Source: JAUVXJ01 sp034430275
GTDB lineage: Bacteria; Chloroflexota; Anaerolineae; UBA7937; B3-Chlor
Direction: 5' to 3'
NCBI GenBank assembly: GCA_034430275.1
Contig: DAOUEW010000384.1
Location: 1 to 48,083, forward strand
Length of the DNA: 48,083 nt
A program made the position numbers and the translations under genes. The notes below the pieces were generated by a model. That model saw only the letters and a list, made by a program, of their open reading frames with translations, was not told the DNA's origin and made no database searches. This document shows, piece by piece, positions 40,801 to 48,083 of this stretch. Position 1 is the first letter of the stretch; the number at the start of each line of letters is the position of its first letter.

Positions 40801-42546
40801 CACGCCCGAAGCTCGGAGATCCTCCACGTACCTCTTCACCTCCGAGGCATCCTCCTCCCAGAGGGCGACGGGAGAGTTCTCGAACAAGCCACGATACCTG
40901 CGTTCGTTGGCCCGCAGTGCATCCTCCGCGCGCTTTCGCCCGGAGATGTCTCGGGCGATCCCCAGGATCACAGAGTCACCCTTCACCTTGACGGGGTATG
41001 TGCTGATCTCAACGGTAACGGTCGTTCCGTCTTTGCGGGTCAACACGAACTCGTCGGGCCCGGTGGCTTGCCCCAGAGCACTCCTGGCCAGGAGGGCAGC
41101 GGCTCGCGGGAACTGATCTGCCGAGAGCAGTCCTTGTTCCAGGAAACTGCTACCGATCAACTCCTCCCGCTTGTAGCCCACAAGTTGCTCGGCGGCCCTA
41201 TTTCCATCCAGCAGGGTCCCTCTCACGTCGCTGAGGTAGTAGGCATCTGGCGCATACTCGAACAGTAGGTTGAGGCGTTCCTCGGAATCTCTGAGCTCGT
41301 CTTCCGCCCGCTTGCGGTCCGTGATATCCCAGAAGATGCCCAGTATGCCGACTACATTGCCATCGTCATCGCGGACCGGAGTCTTCACCGTGTGAACATG
41401 CACCTCCTCCCCCCGCCCGGGATACGTCTCCTCGAAGTCGGCGGTCTCTCCGGACTCCAGGATCTTGCGATCGACAGCCTCGTACTGTTCCGCCTGCTGG
41501 CGGGGGAAGAGGTCGTGGTCTGTCTTTCCTTCGATCTCATCCGGCTGGAGGCCTACCTCCCGAGCGAAATCCGCGTTGCAGGACACGTAGCGGGAATCCG
41601 CGTCCTTCAGATAGACCATCTGGGGCAGATTCTCGACCAGCGTTCGGTAGGTGTTCTCGCTCTTGTGGAGCGCCTCCTCGGCCCGTTTCCGCGCCGCTAT
41701 GTCGCGAATCATGACCAGGTCTGCGGTGATTCCCTGCCAGACAGTCTTCGCACCCGCCAACTCCACCGGTACCACGCTCCCGTCCTTCCGAACAAAGCGC
41801 GTCTCGTACTGACGCGGAGCCGATTGGCCCTCCAATCGCTTCCTGTAGATCTCGAGAACCGTCGACAGCTCATCGGGATGGACGAGATCTCGAATGCCCA
41901 TACCCAGCAACTCATCCACTTCGTAGCCTGTGATCTCCGCTACACGCCGATTCGCGTATATGTGTAGTTCACCACTCGTCCCGATGAGAATGCCATCACT
42001 GGCATTGTCCGCCAGTGCCCTGAAGCTCCTTTCGCTCTCTCGCAGGGCTCTTTCCGCCTGCCTGCGCTCAGTGATGTCCTGCCCTGACGAGATAGCCCCC
42101 ACAATGACACCCGTTTCGTCCATGAGAACAGTGTTGTTCCAGGCAATGGTGCGCTCCTCCCCGTCCTTGGTCAGGATGGGATTCTCAAAACGACCGGCTG
42201 GATCGAGAGCGCCGTTCATCAGTGAGGCAAAAACCGCCCGCACATCATCCCTAACCCTGTCCGGGAGAAACGCATCGAACCAGTTCCGGCCGACGATCTC
42301 ATGCTCATCGTACCCGAGAACCTCACAGCCCTTCCTGTTGACAAGCACCACCTCTTCGTTGGAGCCGATGACCACGAACATCACCCCTGCGACGTCGAGG
42401 TATTTCTGCGTCTTGTCCCGCTCCTTGCGGGCCTCTTCCTCGGCCCTCCTCTGGCGCTCCTCCAACGACTCTAGTTCGTCAACTTTGTGCCTTAGCTCGA
42501 GCACCTCCCTCATCAACTGCTCCCTGGTCATGCGCTCGTCTGTCAC
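37849..42546 (-). CDS. Giant soluble PAS/GAF histidine kinase
   Basis: 1565 residues with no transmembrane helix and no receiver domain. Five PAS domains run from about residue 45 to 690, each ending in the D-I-T-E-R-K-R-A type linker. Three GAF domains (about 705-870, 880-1040, 1050-1205) and a sixth PAS (about 1210-1325) precede the HisKA domain with H1338 in T-V-S-H-D-L-R-T-P-L. The ATPase domain has N-N-L-L-S-N-A-V-K-F, D-T-G-V-G-I and G-T-G-L-G-L. One PAS (about 550-690) has extra charged sequence. The GTG start overlaps the diguanylate cyclase stop as GTGA. It would phosphorylate one of the stand-alone receivers encoded upstream. Confidence 0.95.
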   Translation of the reverse strand: MTDERMTREQLMREVLELRHKVDELESLEERQRRAEEEARKERDKTQKYLDVAGVMFVVIGSNEEVVLVNRKGCEVLGYDEHEIVGRNWFDAFLPDRVRDDVRAVFASLMNGALDPAGRFENPILTKDGEERTIAWNNTVLMDETGVIVGAISSGQDITERRQAERALRESERSFRALADNASDGILIGTSGELHIYANRRVAEITGYEVDELLGMGIRDLVHPDELSTVLEIYRKRLEGQSAPRQYETRFVRKDGSVVPVELAGAKTVWQGITADLVMIRDIAARKRAEEALHKSENTYRTLVENLPQMVYLKDADSRYVSCNADFAREVGLQPDEIEGKTDHDLFPRQQAEQYEAVDRKILESGETADFEETYPGRGEEVHVHTVKTPVRDDDGNVVGILGIFWDITDRKRAEDELRDSEERLNLLFEYAPDAYYLSDVRGTLLDGNRAAEQLVGYKREELIGSSFLEQGLLSADQFPRAAALLARSALGQATGPDEFVLTRKDGTTVTVEISTYPVKVKGDSVILGIARDISGRKRAEDALRANERRYRGLFENSPVALWEEDASEVKRYVEDLRASGVRDFREYFENHPEVVRDCASLVRIVDVNEATLDLYGAESKEVLLEGLDQVLAEGSYDIFEEEVLSIAQGRTRFDAETSARTLSGEPRDIALRWAVAPGCEKTYSSVLVSDVDITERKRAEREIRHRTRQLALVNKVGQRLAPILESSQLCQTVVEAVQEGFGYQVVGFFLVRGDELILEAAAGPSLESIPVGYSQSIGEGTVGWAAEHGKPYLVNDASEESRFFGVESLDIISEVDVPVTVAGETIGVIGVASDCANVFSETDITAMEAIASQVARAIENSRLYEQERRRAIERETIAEVGRAMTAILDMDTLLSRVVELMAQNFGYYAVNVFEVDSASEYAAFRASSVESECRAREGLRLRVGEEGIVGSVAGSAQPLMANDVSRERRYLFDPAVPDTRSEVAVPIRLGEKVIGVLDVLSDEVSAFGRSDVEMLETLADSLAVAMENARLYEEEWRRSEELSALLDTAQALASSLDLEEVLGIIASQVRALTQADGGRIYLLEPDGQTLRPLVALGVEAEEMMAFSFGIGQGITGQVAATGNAEVVNDVHRDPRGLHIPGTTQEPMSMLCVPLAIKGDVAGVMAVSRFGERPFDDQDLQLAISMASHAATAIENSRLYQSVAERETELWDQIESAADAIFNLDPRGKLTLFNKEAERLSGFSRDEVLGAHYTQMLCPEHVEQMQSLLLADASGEVSQQACEIDLLDKWGQRVPLEIRVSALERAGGLEGWQVIGRDVSERRRLEAMKSQFLATVSHDLRTPLASIMGFSEMLLEGSPGPLNETQDEFLGIVFENSQRLMALVNDLLDISKLEVGRVSLDVKTIELPRLIAGVVDEMSPLIYRKNISLEVDCAETLPPTQGDQRRLEQVLNNLLSNAVKFTPEGGRVEVKAELEGEQLVVTVRDTGVGIPPDDLPHLFQPFHRGGNVTAQAIEGTGLGLSIAKALVEAHGGNMGVESELDKGSTFWFTLPVKEPALSEPVQTDG

Positions 42547-43385
42547 AGCTCACACCCCCCAGCGGCGAGATCCGGACCAGGAACCTGCACACTCCTCAGC
42601 GTCGGAGCATGCCACTGATAGCCGTCCCGTCCCTTGTCCTTGACATGATACACGGCGATGTCAGCACTCCTGATGAGAGTACCACTATCTGTGCCATGAT
42701 CTGGGTACTGCGCTACGCCAAGGCTGGTGGTGATCTCCAGTTGTAGATCGCCCACGACAGAAGGGCCCCTGATCGCTGTCAGAACCCTATTGGCGATCAC
42801 GTCCGCCTCCTCCGAGCGGTCCAGGTCGGGGAAGAGCAAGAGGAACTCATCGCCGCCCATCCGGCACACGGTGTCGCTCTCCCGGAGAGTGGCCGTCAGC
42901 CGTTCCCCAACCCTTTGCAGCAGGCGATCCCCCACTGTATGCCCAAGCGTATCGTTGATGTCCGTGAAGCGATCCAAGTCCATCAGCATCACCACGAGCT
43001 TGTGACCGTTGCGGTCTGCACGAGCTGTCGCTACCTCCAGGCGATCCTTGAACAGCGCACGGTTGCGCAAACCGGTCAGTCCATCGTGATACGCCAGGCG
43101 TCTGATAGTATCTTGGTCTCTCTCACTCTCCACAAGCGCCTCAGCGAGTTGCCGCGCCTGCCTTTCGACACGGTCATGCTGCCTGAGTGTCTTCTGGAAA
43201 GCGAAGTCTATGAGTGCCAGCGCCAAGCCTGTCACCACTACCCACTCGATCAGACACTCCCCCGGCGGGACTTCCATCACAGTCAGATAGAATGCCTCCA
43301 AGAGGGTGATGAGAGCGACGGTGGCGGCCACGACCCACCGTTTCAGCTGGACTAGCTCGCCTCTAGCGTCGTGACTCTCACCCAT
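42543..43385 (-). CDS. Membrane-bound diguanylate cyclase (GGDEF)
   Basis: A 280-residue protein. Two transmembrane helices at about residues 17-37 and 45-63 are joined by a short extracytoplasmic loop. A coiled-coil linker and a GGDEF domain (about residues 110-265) follow. The active-site motif M-G-G-D-E-F is intact. The R-E-S-D tetrapeptide five residues before it is an inhibitory I-site (RxxD), so product feedback is expected. It makes c-di-GMP, which commonly controls attachment and pili. The ATG at 43385 overlaps the preceding receiver gene by 8 bases; the longer reading from 43445 is rejected. Confidence 0.92.
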   Translation of the reverse strand: MGESHDARGELVQLKRWVVAATVALITLLEAFYLTVMEVPPGECLIEWVVVTGLALALIDFAFQKTLRQHDRVERQARQLAEALVESERDQDTIRRLAYHDGLTGLRNRALFKDRLEVATARADRNGHKLVVMLMDLDRFTDINDTLGHTVGDRLLQRVGERLTATLRESDTVCRMGGDEFLLLFPDLDRSEEADVIANRVLTAIRGPSVVGDLQLEITTSLGVAQYPDHGTDSGTLIRSADIAVYHVKDKGRDGYQWHAPTLRSVQVPGPDLAAGGCEL

Positions 43386-43773
43386 GATCCTCGTCCGCTC
43401 CTTCAGATCCGGAACCCAGGCATCGAGCCACGCTGTCCAGCACATCAGCCCGGTTGAACGGCTTAGTCAGGTACCCATTGGCGCCCGCCTTCCTGGCAGC
43501 CTGGAAGTCGTCGTCCTGGGTCTTGGCCGTCAGCATGAGGACCGGCACGCCCATGGTGCTGGGGTTCGCTCTGATGGCGCGCAGCGTCTCCAAACCGTCC
43601 ATCTCGGGCATCATGGTGTCGAGGAACACCAGATCCGGGACCTCCTTGGCCATGAGGTCAAGCGCGACTCTCCCGTTCTCGGCGCTCGTCGTCGCATGGC
43701 CGGCGGACTCCAGCATGTACGTCACGAGGCGGACCATGAATGGAGAATCATCAACCACAAGGATTCTGCCCAT
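43378..43773 (-). CDS. Stand-alone receiver (CheY-like), second of two
   Basis: A 131-residue single-domain response regulator. The acidic pair D8-D9, phosphoacceptor D52 (F-L-D-T-M-M-P), the T of L-T-A-K-T and the K of L-T-K-P-F-N are all present. It has no output domain. GAGGAGATGAGAG precedes the ATG at 43773. Lying directly upstream of the cyclase with an 8-base overlap, it may modulate that enzyme or act as a phosphorelay intermediate. Confidence 0.92.
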   Translation of the reverse strand: MGRILVVDDSPFMVRLVTYMLESAGHATTSAENGRVALDLMAKEVPDLVFLDTMMPEMDGLETLRAIRANPSTMGVPVLMLTAKTQDDDFQAARKAGANGYLTKPFNRADVLDSVARCLGSGSEGADEDHG

Positions 43774-43788
43774 CTACTCTCATCTCCT

Positions 43789-44169
43789 CTAGCCTTTCTC
43801 GGCCACGCCAGACAGGAGCTCCTCAATCCTGTCGTACAGAGTGGGCACGTGGAAAGGCTTGATCAGATAGCCCGCCGCGCCCATACTTATCGCCTTCTCC
43901 GCATCCTCTTTCTGCGCACTGGCAGTCACAATCAGCACGGGAATGTCCTTCAAATGCGCATCTTTCTTCAACGCACTGAGGACCTCCATTCCACCCATTT
44001 CCGGCATGACCATGTCGAGGAGAATGAGATCAGGGGATTCAGATCGTGCCTTGTCCAGTCCCTGGCGCCCGTCGACAGCCACGAGCACTTCGTACCCCTT
44101 GGTTTGAAGTGCGTACCCGATCAAACGCCGAAGGTTTGCCTCGTCCTCGACCAACAGTACTCTTGCCAC
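43789..44169 (-). CDS. Stand-alone receiver (CheY-like), first of two
   Basis: A 126-residue single-domain response regulator with E8-D9 at the acidic site, phosphoacceptor D52 (L-L-D-M-V-M-P), T in V-T-A-S-A and K in L-I-K-P-F-H. It starts at GTG 44169 with GGAGGGAGG upstream. It is 15 bases upstream of the second receiver and 57 bases downstream of the HPt gene. Its sequence is clearly different from the second receiver, so the two are not a recent duplication. Confidence 0.92.
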   Translation of the reverse strand: MARVLLVEDEANLRRLIGYALQTKGYEVLVAVDGRQGLDKARSESPDLILLDMVMPEMGGMEVLSALKKDAHLKDIPVLIVTASAQKEDAEKAISMGAAGYLIKPFHVPTLYDRIEELLSGVAEKG

Positions 44170-44226
44170 GCTCGCCTCCCTCCTGTTCGATTGGTGACTC
44201 GGAGTTGATCAGCATAGTCGTGCTCG

Positions 44227-44601
44227 CTAGGTAAGAAGCTCCATGCGCTGCAGTAGGACATCCAACTCGACTTCGCAGGCGCTCCCATCGACAGCCTGCT
44301 GTAAGAGTAAGCGAAGTGCTTCGATGCAGTCAGCCAGCAGATTACTGAGCTCAGACGTACCCGGTGCGGGCCCGAGTCTGCTCGCGTCCATCAGTCTCTC
44401 CACTCCGCCGGCCAACTGAGCCAGCTCCTCGTACCCCATCGTGGCAGACATACCCTTCAACGTGTGAGCTGCCCGACTGATGCTCGACAGCAGTTCAGAG
44501 TCTGCCGGAGAGTCGCCAAGGGCCGCAACCCCCTCTTCCATCACAGCGACATGTGCGTAAGCCTCGGTGAGATACAAGTCCTTGTATTTCTCTAGGTCCA
44601 T
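44227..44601 (-). CDS. HPt domain protein
   Basis: A 124-residue four-helix histidine phosphotransfer protein. The phosphorylated histidine lies in S-R-A-A-H-T-L-K-G-M-S-A-T-M-G, the signature shared with CheA P1 domains. It has no kinase domain. The N-terminus M-D-L-E-K-Y-K-D-L-Y-L fits the start of a CheA-type HPt, so ATG 44601 is preferred; ATG 44616 is five codons upstream and also possible. With the two receivers and the large kinase it makes a split phosphorelay. Confidence 0.88.
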   Translation of the reverse strand: MDLEKYKDLYLTEAYAHVAVMEEGVAALGDSPADSELLSSISRAAHTLKGMSATMGYEELAQLAGGVERLMDASRLGPAPGTSELSNLLADCIEALRLLLQQAVDGSACEVELDVLLQRMELLT

Positions 44602-44711
44602 CTCATCACCAGCCATTCCCTCTCGCAGAGTGATCACCCTGTATCCGCACGTACGCCGCTCGAGCACCGCCGTGCGTCAATGTGCGCCCGGTTGACCAGA
44701 CCTCCTCCCTT

Positions 44712-45614
44712 CTACTGTCCATCCCGATCATCACGATCCCGATCCGGCTGATCGAGGAAAGTGATCGTGAATTCCCAGAAGCAAACTTCCGATGCATCCC
44801 AGGTACGTAGACCCACCTGACCGTGGGTGTACTCACCATCCGTTCCCATCAATACCTCCTCGCCGTCGATGAAGGCCCTGAAAGAACTACCCTCCACTCG
44901 CACTTCGATGTCTTTGGCAGCGTTGTACCATTCGTAGTCAGAGGGCGCGCCGCTTCGGGCGAACGGGTACTCAACGCCGCCGCCGACAACCTTCCGGAAA
45001 CTGAAACACCCTTCTCGACCCAGGTATCTACAGGCGGGCTCATACTGGAACACATAGCCGCTAACGTGACTCACATCGATGGCCCTGAAGAAAACGCCAT
45101 AGCCCTCCCCTTGATAGAGATTGGCCTTCACTCGAACGATGTAGTCCGTCCAGTTCTCAGCGCCGTAGAAGGATCTGTGCTCACCCTGCTGATCCACACA
45201 GTACCGTGTCGTCTCCGCACGCCACCCGCTGCCAGCCGCTTCACGCCACTCCTGCCAGGATGAACTACCCTCCTCGGGCGTGGCTGTGGGCGCGGGTGTG
45301 GGCACCTCCTCAGACTCGCCGATGTTCGTGTGCACGGTCCCGTACGCTCGCGACACCTGCATTCCAACCAGCCAGACACTCCCTAGCACTATAACCGCTA
45401 TCAAGACCAATAGCAGGCAGTACTCCACCAGTGACTGACCGGTCTCCATACCAACGGCGTAATCTGCCACCTGGGCGGCGCGCCTGCCGGTTGATTCGAG
45501 GGCGTATGCCCTCCGGCTTCTCGCTTCTCCACGTCCACAGTTCGAGTCAATCATGATGTCGAAGCTCGGTGCGGCTGCCTGCCGCTGCCTTCCTCCGCCT
45601 TCCTCCAGCCCCAT
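44712..45614 (-). CDS. Flp-type pilin fused to a lectin-like domain
   Basis: About 300 residues. A class III prepilin segment G-Q-S-L-V-E-Y-C-L-L-L begins near residue 59, with cleavage expected after the glycine and the hallmark Glu at mature position 5. A hydrophobic helix of about 25 residues, then a short T/P linker, follow. The remaining 190 residues are beta-rich with features of concanavalin/DUF1080-like jelly rolls, such as Y-G-V-F-F-R-A, F-I-D-G-E-E-V and G-Q-V-G-L-R-T-W-D. Several cysteines could form disulfides. Typical Flp pilins are only 50-80 residues. The start is uncertain: ATG 45614, ATG 45554 and GTG 45470 are all possible. Confidence 0.75.
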   Translation of the reverse strand: MGLEEGGGRQRQAAAPSFDIMIDSNCGRGEARSRRAYALESTGRRAAQVADYAVGMETGQSLVEYCLLLVLIAVIVLGSVWLVGMQVSRAYGTVHTNIGESEEVPTPAPTATPEEGSSSWQEWREAAGSGWRAETTRYCVDQQGEHRSFYGAENWTDYIVRVKANLYQGEGYGVFFRAIDVSHVSGYVFQYEPACRYLGREGCFSFRKVVGGGVEYPFARSGAPSDYEWYNAAKDIEVRVEGSSFRAFIDGEEVLMGTDGEYTHGQVGLRTWDASEVCFWEFTITFLDQPDRDRDDRDGQ

Positions 45615-45670
45615 CAACAGGTTGCCACAGGTACCTTCCGCGTGTGGACAACGACCACCACCGTCCCTGT

Positions 45671-46336
45671 CTACGGCAGCACAGGACTCACCGACGGCGG
45701 GGTCGGATCGGGCTCCAACGTCGCCACCGGACTGACCATGCGTCCATAGGAGTACTCGTCGACCAGGTCGCCAGCCGCATCACGTAGATATGCGGTATCC
45801 CCCTTGTCGTTCCAGATGTTCCCTTCCGCGCCCCAGTAGAGCTCGGTCTCCGTGTCAGCGCCCCTGTCGCTGTACAGCCTGAAGCTCGCCCCCGCCTGGA
45901 GGTGGAAACGCGGGAAGGTGTAGCGGTGATTCACCGCATCCGCCACCGTCCACCCCGTCATGTCCGCCGGGTAAACATCTCGGTTGGTGAAGCAGATGTG
46001 CTCCTCCTCGGCGGTGCGCTCAGAGCGCTTTCCCGTCGATGAACCCTTACAGTCAAAGCAGGAACAGGACGGGTCGATGACGACCTCAGGAGGACCTGGG
46101 GTAACCGTGACACTAGGCTCGCTGGTGGCGACGGGGGTCGCTTCACCGGCACCGGTCTCACGCATTCTGTCCTGGACAGATCTGAACGCGTCGCCAATCG
46201 CTGGTCCCAGGGCAAGCAGCACAGCGCTGACGACCAGGGCCACCAGGGCCACAATCAGCGCGTACTCGACCAGGCCCTGCCCCGCTTCCGCCTCACTTCT
46301 TGACGCACCCGCTGAGCACAACCTACCGGCACGCAT
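45671..46336 (-). CDS. Flp-type pilin fused to a lamin-tail domain
   Basis: 221 residues. An 18-residue leader ends in glycine before Q-G-L-V-E-Y-A-L-I-V-A, the Flp pilin motif with Glu at mature position 5, and a hydrophobic helix. After a T/P linker, the C-terminal region (about residues 90-200) matches the lamin-tail domain pattern: M-T-G-W-T-V-A-D, Y-T-F-P-R-F-H-L, L-Y-W-G-A-E-G-N-I-W-N and G-D-T-A-Y-L-R-D. Lamin-tail domains occur on bacterial secreted nucleases and surface proteins and may bind ligands or DNA. AGGAGG precedes the ATG, which overlaps the TPR gene by 14 bases. Confidence 0.82.
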   Translation of the reverse strand: MRAGRLCSAGASRSEAEAGQGLVEYALIVALVALVVSAVLLALGPAIGDAFRSVQDRMRETGAGEATPVATSEPSVTVTPGPPEVVIDPSCSCFDCKGSSTGKRSERTAEEEHICFTNRDVYPADMTGWTVADAVNHRYTFPRFHLQAGASFRLYSDRGADTETELYWGAEGNIWNDKGDTAYLRDAAGDLVDEYSYGRMVSPVATLEPDPTPPSVSPVLP

Positions 46337-47549
46337 CGAGACCTCCTGTAGCTGTCTGTAGGTCTGGATCCAGCTCCAGTGCCCGCTGGAACATGGGCAC
46401 TGCTTCCTCGCATCTGTCCAGGCGTTGGTAACACCAGCCGAGGCCGTTGTAAGTGTCCGCCTGTTCCGTTTCGAAGATCAGCGACCGCTCAAAGAGGTAG
46501 ATCGCCTCTTGGTACCGCTTGAGTTCATAGTAGGACCAGCCCAAATAGCGATAGCTTGCTGGCGCCACGAGGTCCACGCTCAGTTTGTCCAGAGCTAGGT
46601 TCAACTGAGCGATGGCCTGGTCATAGTCTGCATCCTCATACAATGAGCGCCCCAGCAGCAGATGCAGTTCCGGGTCGTCCGGTTCGTAAGCCAGCAAGTC
46701 CAGGAGGTAGGGGGCGGCCTGCTCATACCGTCCCAGCTCGTAGTAGGTTCGTGCCAGAGCTCGCGTCACGTCCACGTCGTCAGGATCCAGTCCAATAGCC
46801 GTGCTCAGAGGGCTCAGTGCGTCGCTGTACCTGCCCAGCAGGAAGTAGGAGCGGCCGAGGAACTCATGGGAGTCAGCATCGAATGGGTCGAGGCGAGTAG
46901 CCTCCGTCAACGGCTCTATCGCCTCTTCGTACCGGTCCTGCCAGAAAAGGGCAGAGCCAAGATAGCCATAGCTGTCCGCCCTTCGATCATCCAGTTCGAT
47001 AGCCCGCCGCAGGGCACTCTCGGCCTCTGGATACTCCCTCAGGTAGTAGTAGGCTTGACCCAAGCCCGCGTGCGCTTCGGCCAGTTCTGGCTCGAGCTCC
47101 ATGGCCCTTCGGAACTGCGGAACCGACTCCTCGTCGCGCGCCAGGTGGTAGTAGCACCACCCCATTCGAGCATAGACCACTCCAAGTTCAGGCTCCAGGT
47201 CCGTCACCCTGCGATAGGAGGCAAGTGCGGATTCATATTGCCGTCCCTCATACAGCCTTTCGGCCTCATTGAAGTAGTACGCCGCGTCACGCTGCGCCCG
47301 GGTCACCCACAACAAGACAACCACGACCACGGCGACTGGTATCAGTGCGGCTATGACCAACCTGAGCTTCGGTATGGAAGCCTCGGAGAACCGCCTGCCC
47401 AGCGGTCGTAGCAGCACCGGATCCACGGCACTCTCCGACACAGCCGAGTTGGCTTCCTCTTCCTGCTCCAGGACAGCCAGTCGGGTCAGACAATGAGGAC
47501 ATACCGCCTCATTGCCCACAATCTCTTTGCCGCATTCTGGGCAGTTCAT
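46323..47549 (-). CDS. Zinc-ribbon, single-span TPR protein
   Basis: 408 residues. The N-terminus is a small zinc ribbon (C-P-E-C at 3-6, C-P-H-C near 18-21). One transmembrane helix spans about residues 63-82. About nine tetratricopeptide repeats follow from residue 88 to the end, with the typical A-x-x-x-L-G-x-x-Y/A and P-x pattern. The TPR region probably scaffolds other proteins at the membrane; its side depends on topology. Its position between a CpaE-like ATPase and pilin genes suggests a role in pilus assembly. Confidence 0.85.
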   Translation of the reverse strand: MNCPECGKEIVGNEAVCPHCLTRLAVLEQEEEANSAVSESAVDPVLLRPLGRRFSEASIPKLRLVIAALIPVAVVVVVLLWVTRAQRDAAYYFNEAERLYEGRQYESALASYRRVTDLEPELGVVYARMGWCYYHLARDEESVPQFRRAMELEPELAEAHAGLGQAYYYLREYPEAESALRRAIELDDRRADSYGYLGSALFWQDRYEEAIEPLTEATRLDPFDADSHEFLGRSYFLLGRYSDALSPLSTAIGLDPDDVDVTRALARTYYELGRYEQAAPYLLDLLAYEPDDPELHLLLGRSLYEDADYDQAIAQLNLALDKLSVDLVAPASYRYLGWSYYELKRYQEAIYLFERSLIFETEQADTYNGLGWCYQRLDRCEEAVPMFQRALELDPDLQTATGGLDACR

Positions 47550-47559
47550 CCTTCTTGCC

Positions 47560-48083
47560 TCACTTCAGAGTCCGCCGGACATTCTGCAGCAAAGGCGAGG
47601 GCGATTCAGGCCTGCTCTGCTGCATCTCCGGCTTGCTGAGTTGGAACGCCAGGCGCGCTACCACCCTGGCTGCCTCGCTCGAAGTCCCGCTCAACACGAA
47701 GGGCACACCCTTGTTGATGCCCTGCACGAACGCCGCGCTGTCCCACGGCACACCATCCATCAATGGTATACGCAGAGAAGCCTCGATGTTCTCCGTCGCT
47801 AGTGCTCCCTTGGGCATGTTGTGGTTGACGACCGCCAGTAGCCGCTCCTCGGGATAGCCCAGTGACGCGAAGATGTCTAATGTGTTCACCGTCACCTTCA
47901 CCCCCGCGATCTCCGGGGTGACCACCAGGACGATCAAATCGGACGCATCGAGCGTGGCCAGAGTGACTTCGGTGAAGGCGGACGGAGTGTCTATGACCAG
48001 GTACTCGAACCGGTCCCTGAGCAGGGAGAGGACCTTCTCCGCCAGGGATGGCGTCACGAGGCCAGCCTCTTCCGCACTCTTGG
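47560..48083 (-). CDS. CpaE/TadZ-like pilus localisation ATPase, C-terminal part
   Basis: The frame is open to the right edge, so the N-terminal part with the Walker A motif is outside. The visible 173 residues show a MinD/ParA-type fold: the Walker B-like Y-L-V-I-D-T-P-S, then L-D-A-S-D-L-I-V-L-V-V-T-P-E and L-L-A-V-V-N-H-N. CpaE/TadZ proteins place the Tad (Flp) pilus machine in the cell. The two downstream Flp pilins support this over a chromosome-partitioning ParA. The tail is a proline/arginine-rich extension. More tad genes are expected beyond the window. Confidence 0.78.
   Translation of the reverse strand, partial: KSAEEAGLVTPSLAEKVLSLLRDRFEYLVIDTPSAFTEVTLATLDASDLIVLVVTPEIAGVKVTVNTLDIFASLGYPEERLLAVVNHNMPKGALATENIEASLRIPLMDGVPWDSAAFVQGINKGVPFVLSGTSSEAARVVARLAFQLSKPEMQQSRPESPSPLLQNVRRTLK

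Noticed and set aside
37849..42546. Interpretation as a hybrid kinase with receiver domain
   Set aside because: The protein ends shortly after the ATPase domain G2 box, and no D-D/D/K receiver pattern occurs anywhere in it.
44606..44839. A 77-codon minus-strand open frame spanning the gap before the HPt gene
   Set aside because: It overlaps both neighbours in another frame, starts inside the pilin gene and shows no motif.
1..48083. CRISPR arrays, insertion sequences, phage genes or integration sites
   Set aside because: No regularly spaced repeats, transposase motifs, terminal inverted repeats, target duplications or integrase genes were seen.

Overview
The window is a GC-rich, densely packed bacterial chromosome segment. 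It contains no rRNA, recognisable tRNA, insertion sequence, phage gene or CRISPR array. The gene content points to an anaerobic or facultative Chloroflexota-like bacterium: a NurA/HAS-barrel ATPase pair, SelB, a K+-independent H+-pyrophosphatase, HdrA fused to an MvhD domain beside NuoEFG-type subunits, split archaeal-type glutamate synthase modules, zinc-ribbon TPR proteins, Flp pilins, and large soluble PAS/GAF kinases. The phylum is inferred from content only. Several near-consensus sigma-70 promoters (TTGACA/TTGACT, 16-18 bp spacer, TATAAT/TAGAAT) are visible.

Layout. (1) 1-4984, minus: a five-gene run phoU > coiled-coil protein > selB > nurA > HAS-barrel ATPase (cut by the left edge), with a promoter upstream of phoU. 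(2) 5529-15252, plus: hppA, an LCP-family protein, a histone-deacetylase-fold deacetylase, a 1101-residue TPR protein with about 14 'P-x-W-L' repeats, ndk, and a CobB/SIRT5-like sirtuin. (3) 15260-16913, minus: a lipoprotein HtrA protease, then rsfS, which appears to start at CTG. (4) 17331-22295, plus: an ArsR-type regulator, an MFS transporter and an ABC-2 exporter (ATPase plus two permeases). (5) 22572-31892, minus: nuoE > nuoF > nuoG/hoxU-like > hdrA-mvhD > frhB-like > GXGXG (GltB3) > ferredoxin-GltB2 > a 176-residue unknown. (6) 32108-36509, minus: GAF sensor kinase > glutamate dehydrogenase > OmpR-type response regulator. (7) 36877-37577: a small membrane protein and a ferredoxin, convergent on a shared terminator. 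(8) 37849-48083, minus: a Tad-pilus/signalling run of CpaE/TadZ-like ATPase (cut by the right edge) > zinc-ribbon TPR membrane protein > Flp pilin with lamin-tail domain > Flp pilin with lectin-like domain > HPt > two receivers > diguanylate cyclase > 1565-residue PAS/GAF histidine kinase.

How the genes may work together. Region 5 looks like a soluble flavin/iron-sulfur complex joining NAD(H), an HdrA flavin and a glutamate-synthase FMN module. It has no HdrB/HdrC and no glutaminase domain, and its HdrA lacks cysteines usual in the family. The glutamate theme continues in region 6, where gdhA lies between a kinase and a response regulator. Region 8 combines pilins carrying exposed folded domains with a split phosphorelay and a c-di-GMP synthase, suggesting regulated attachment. 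These two loci are the best candidates for an undescribed system.
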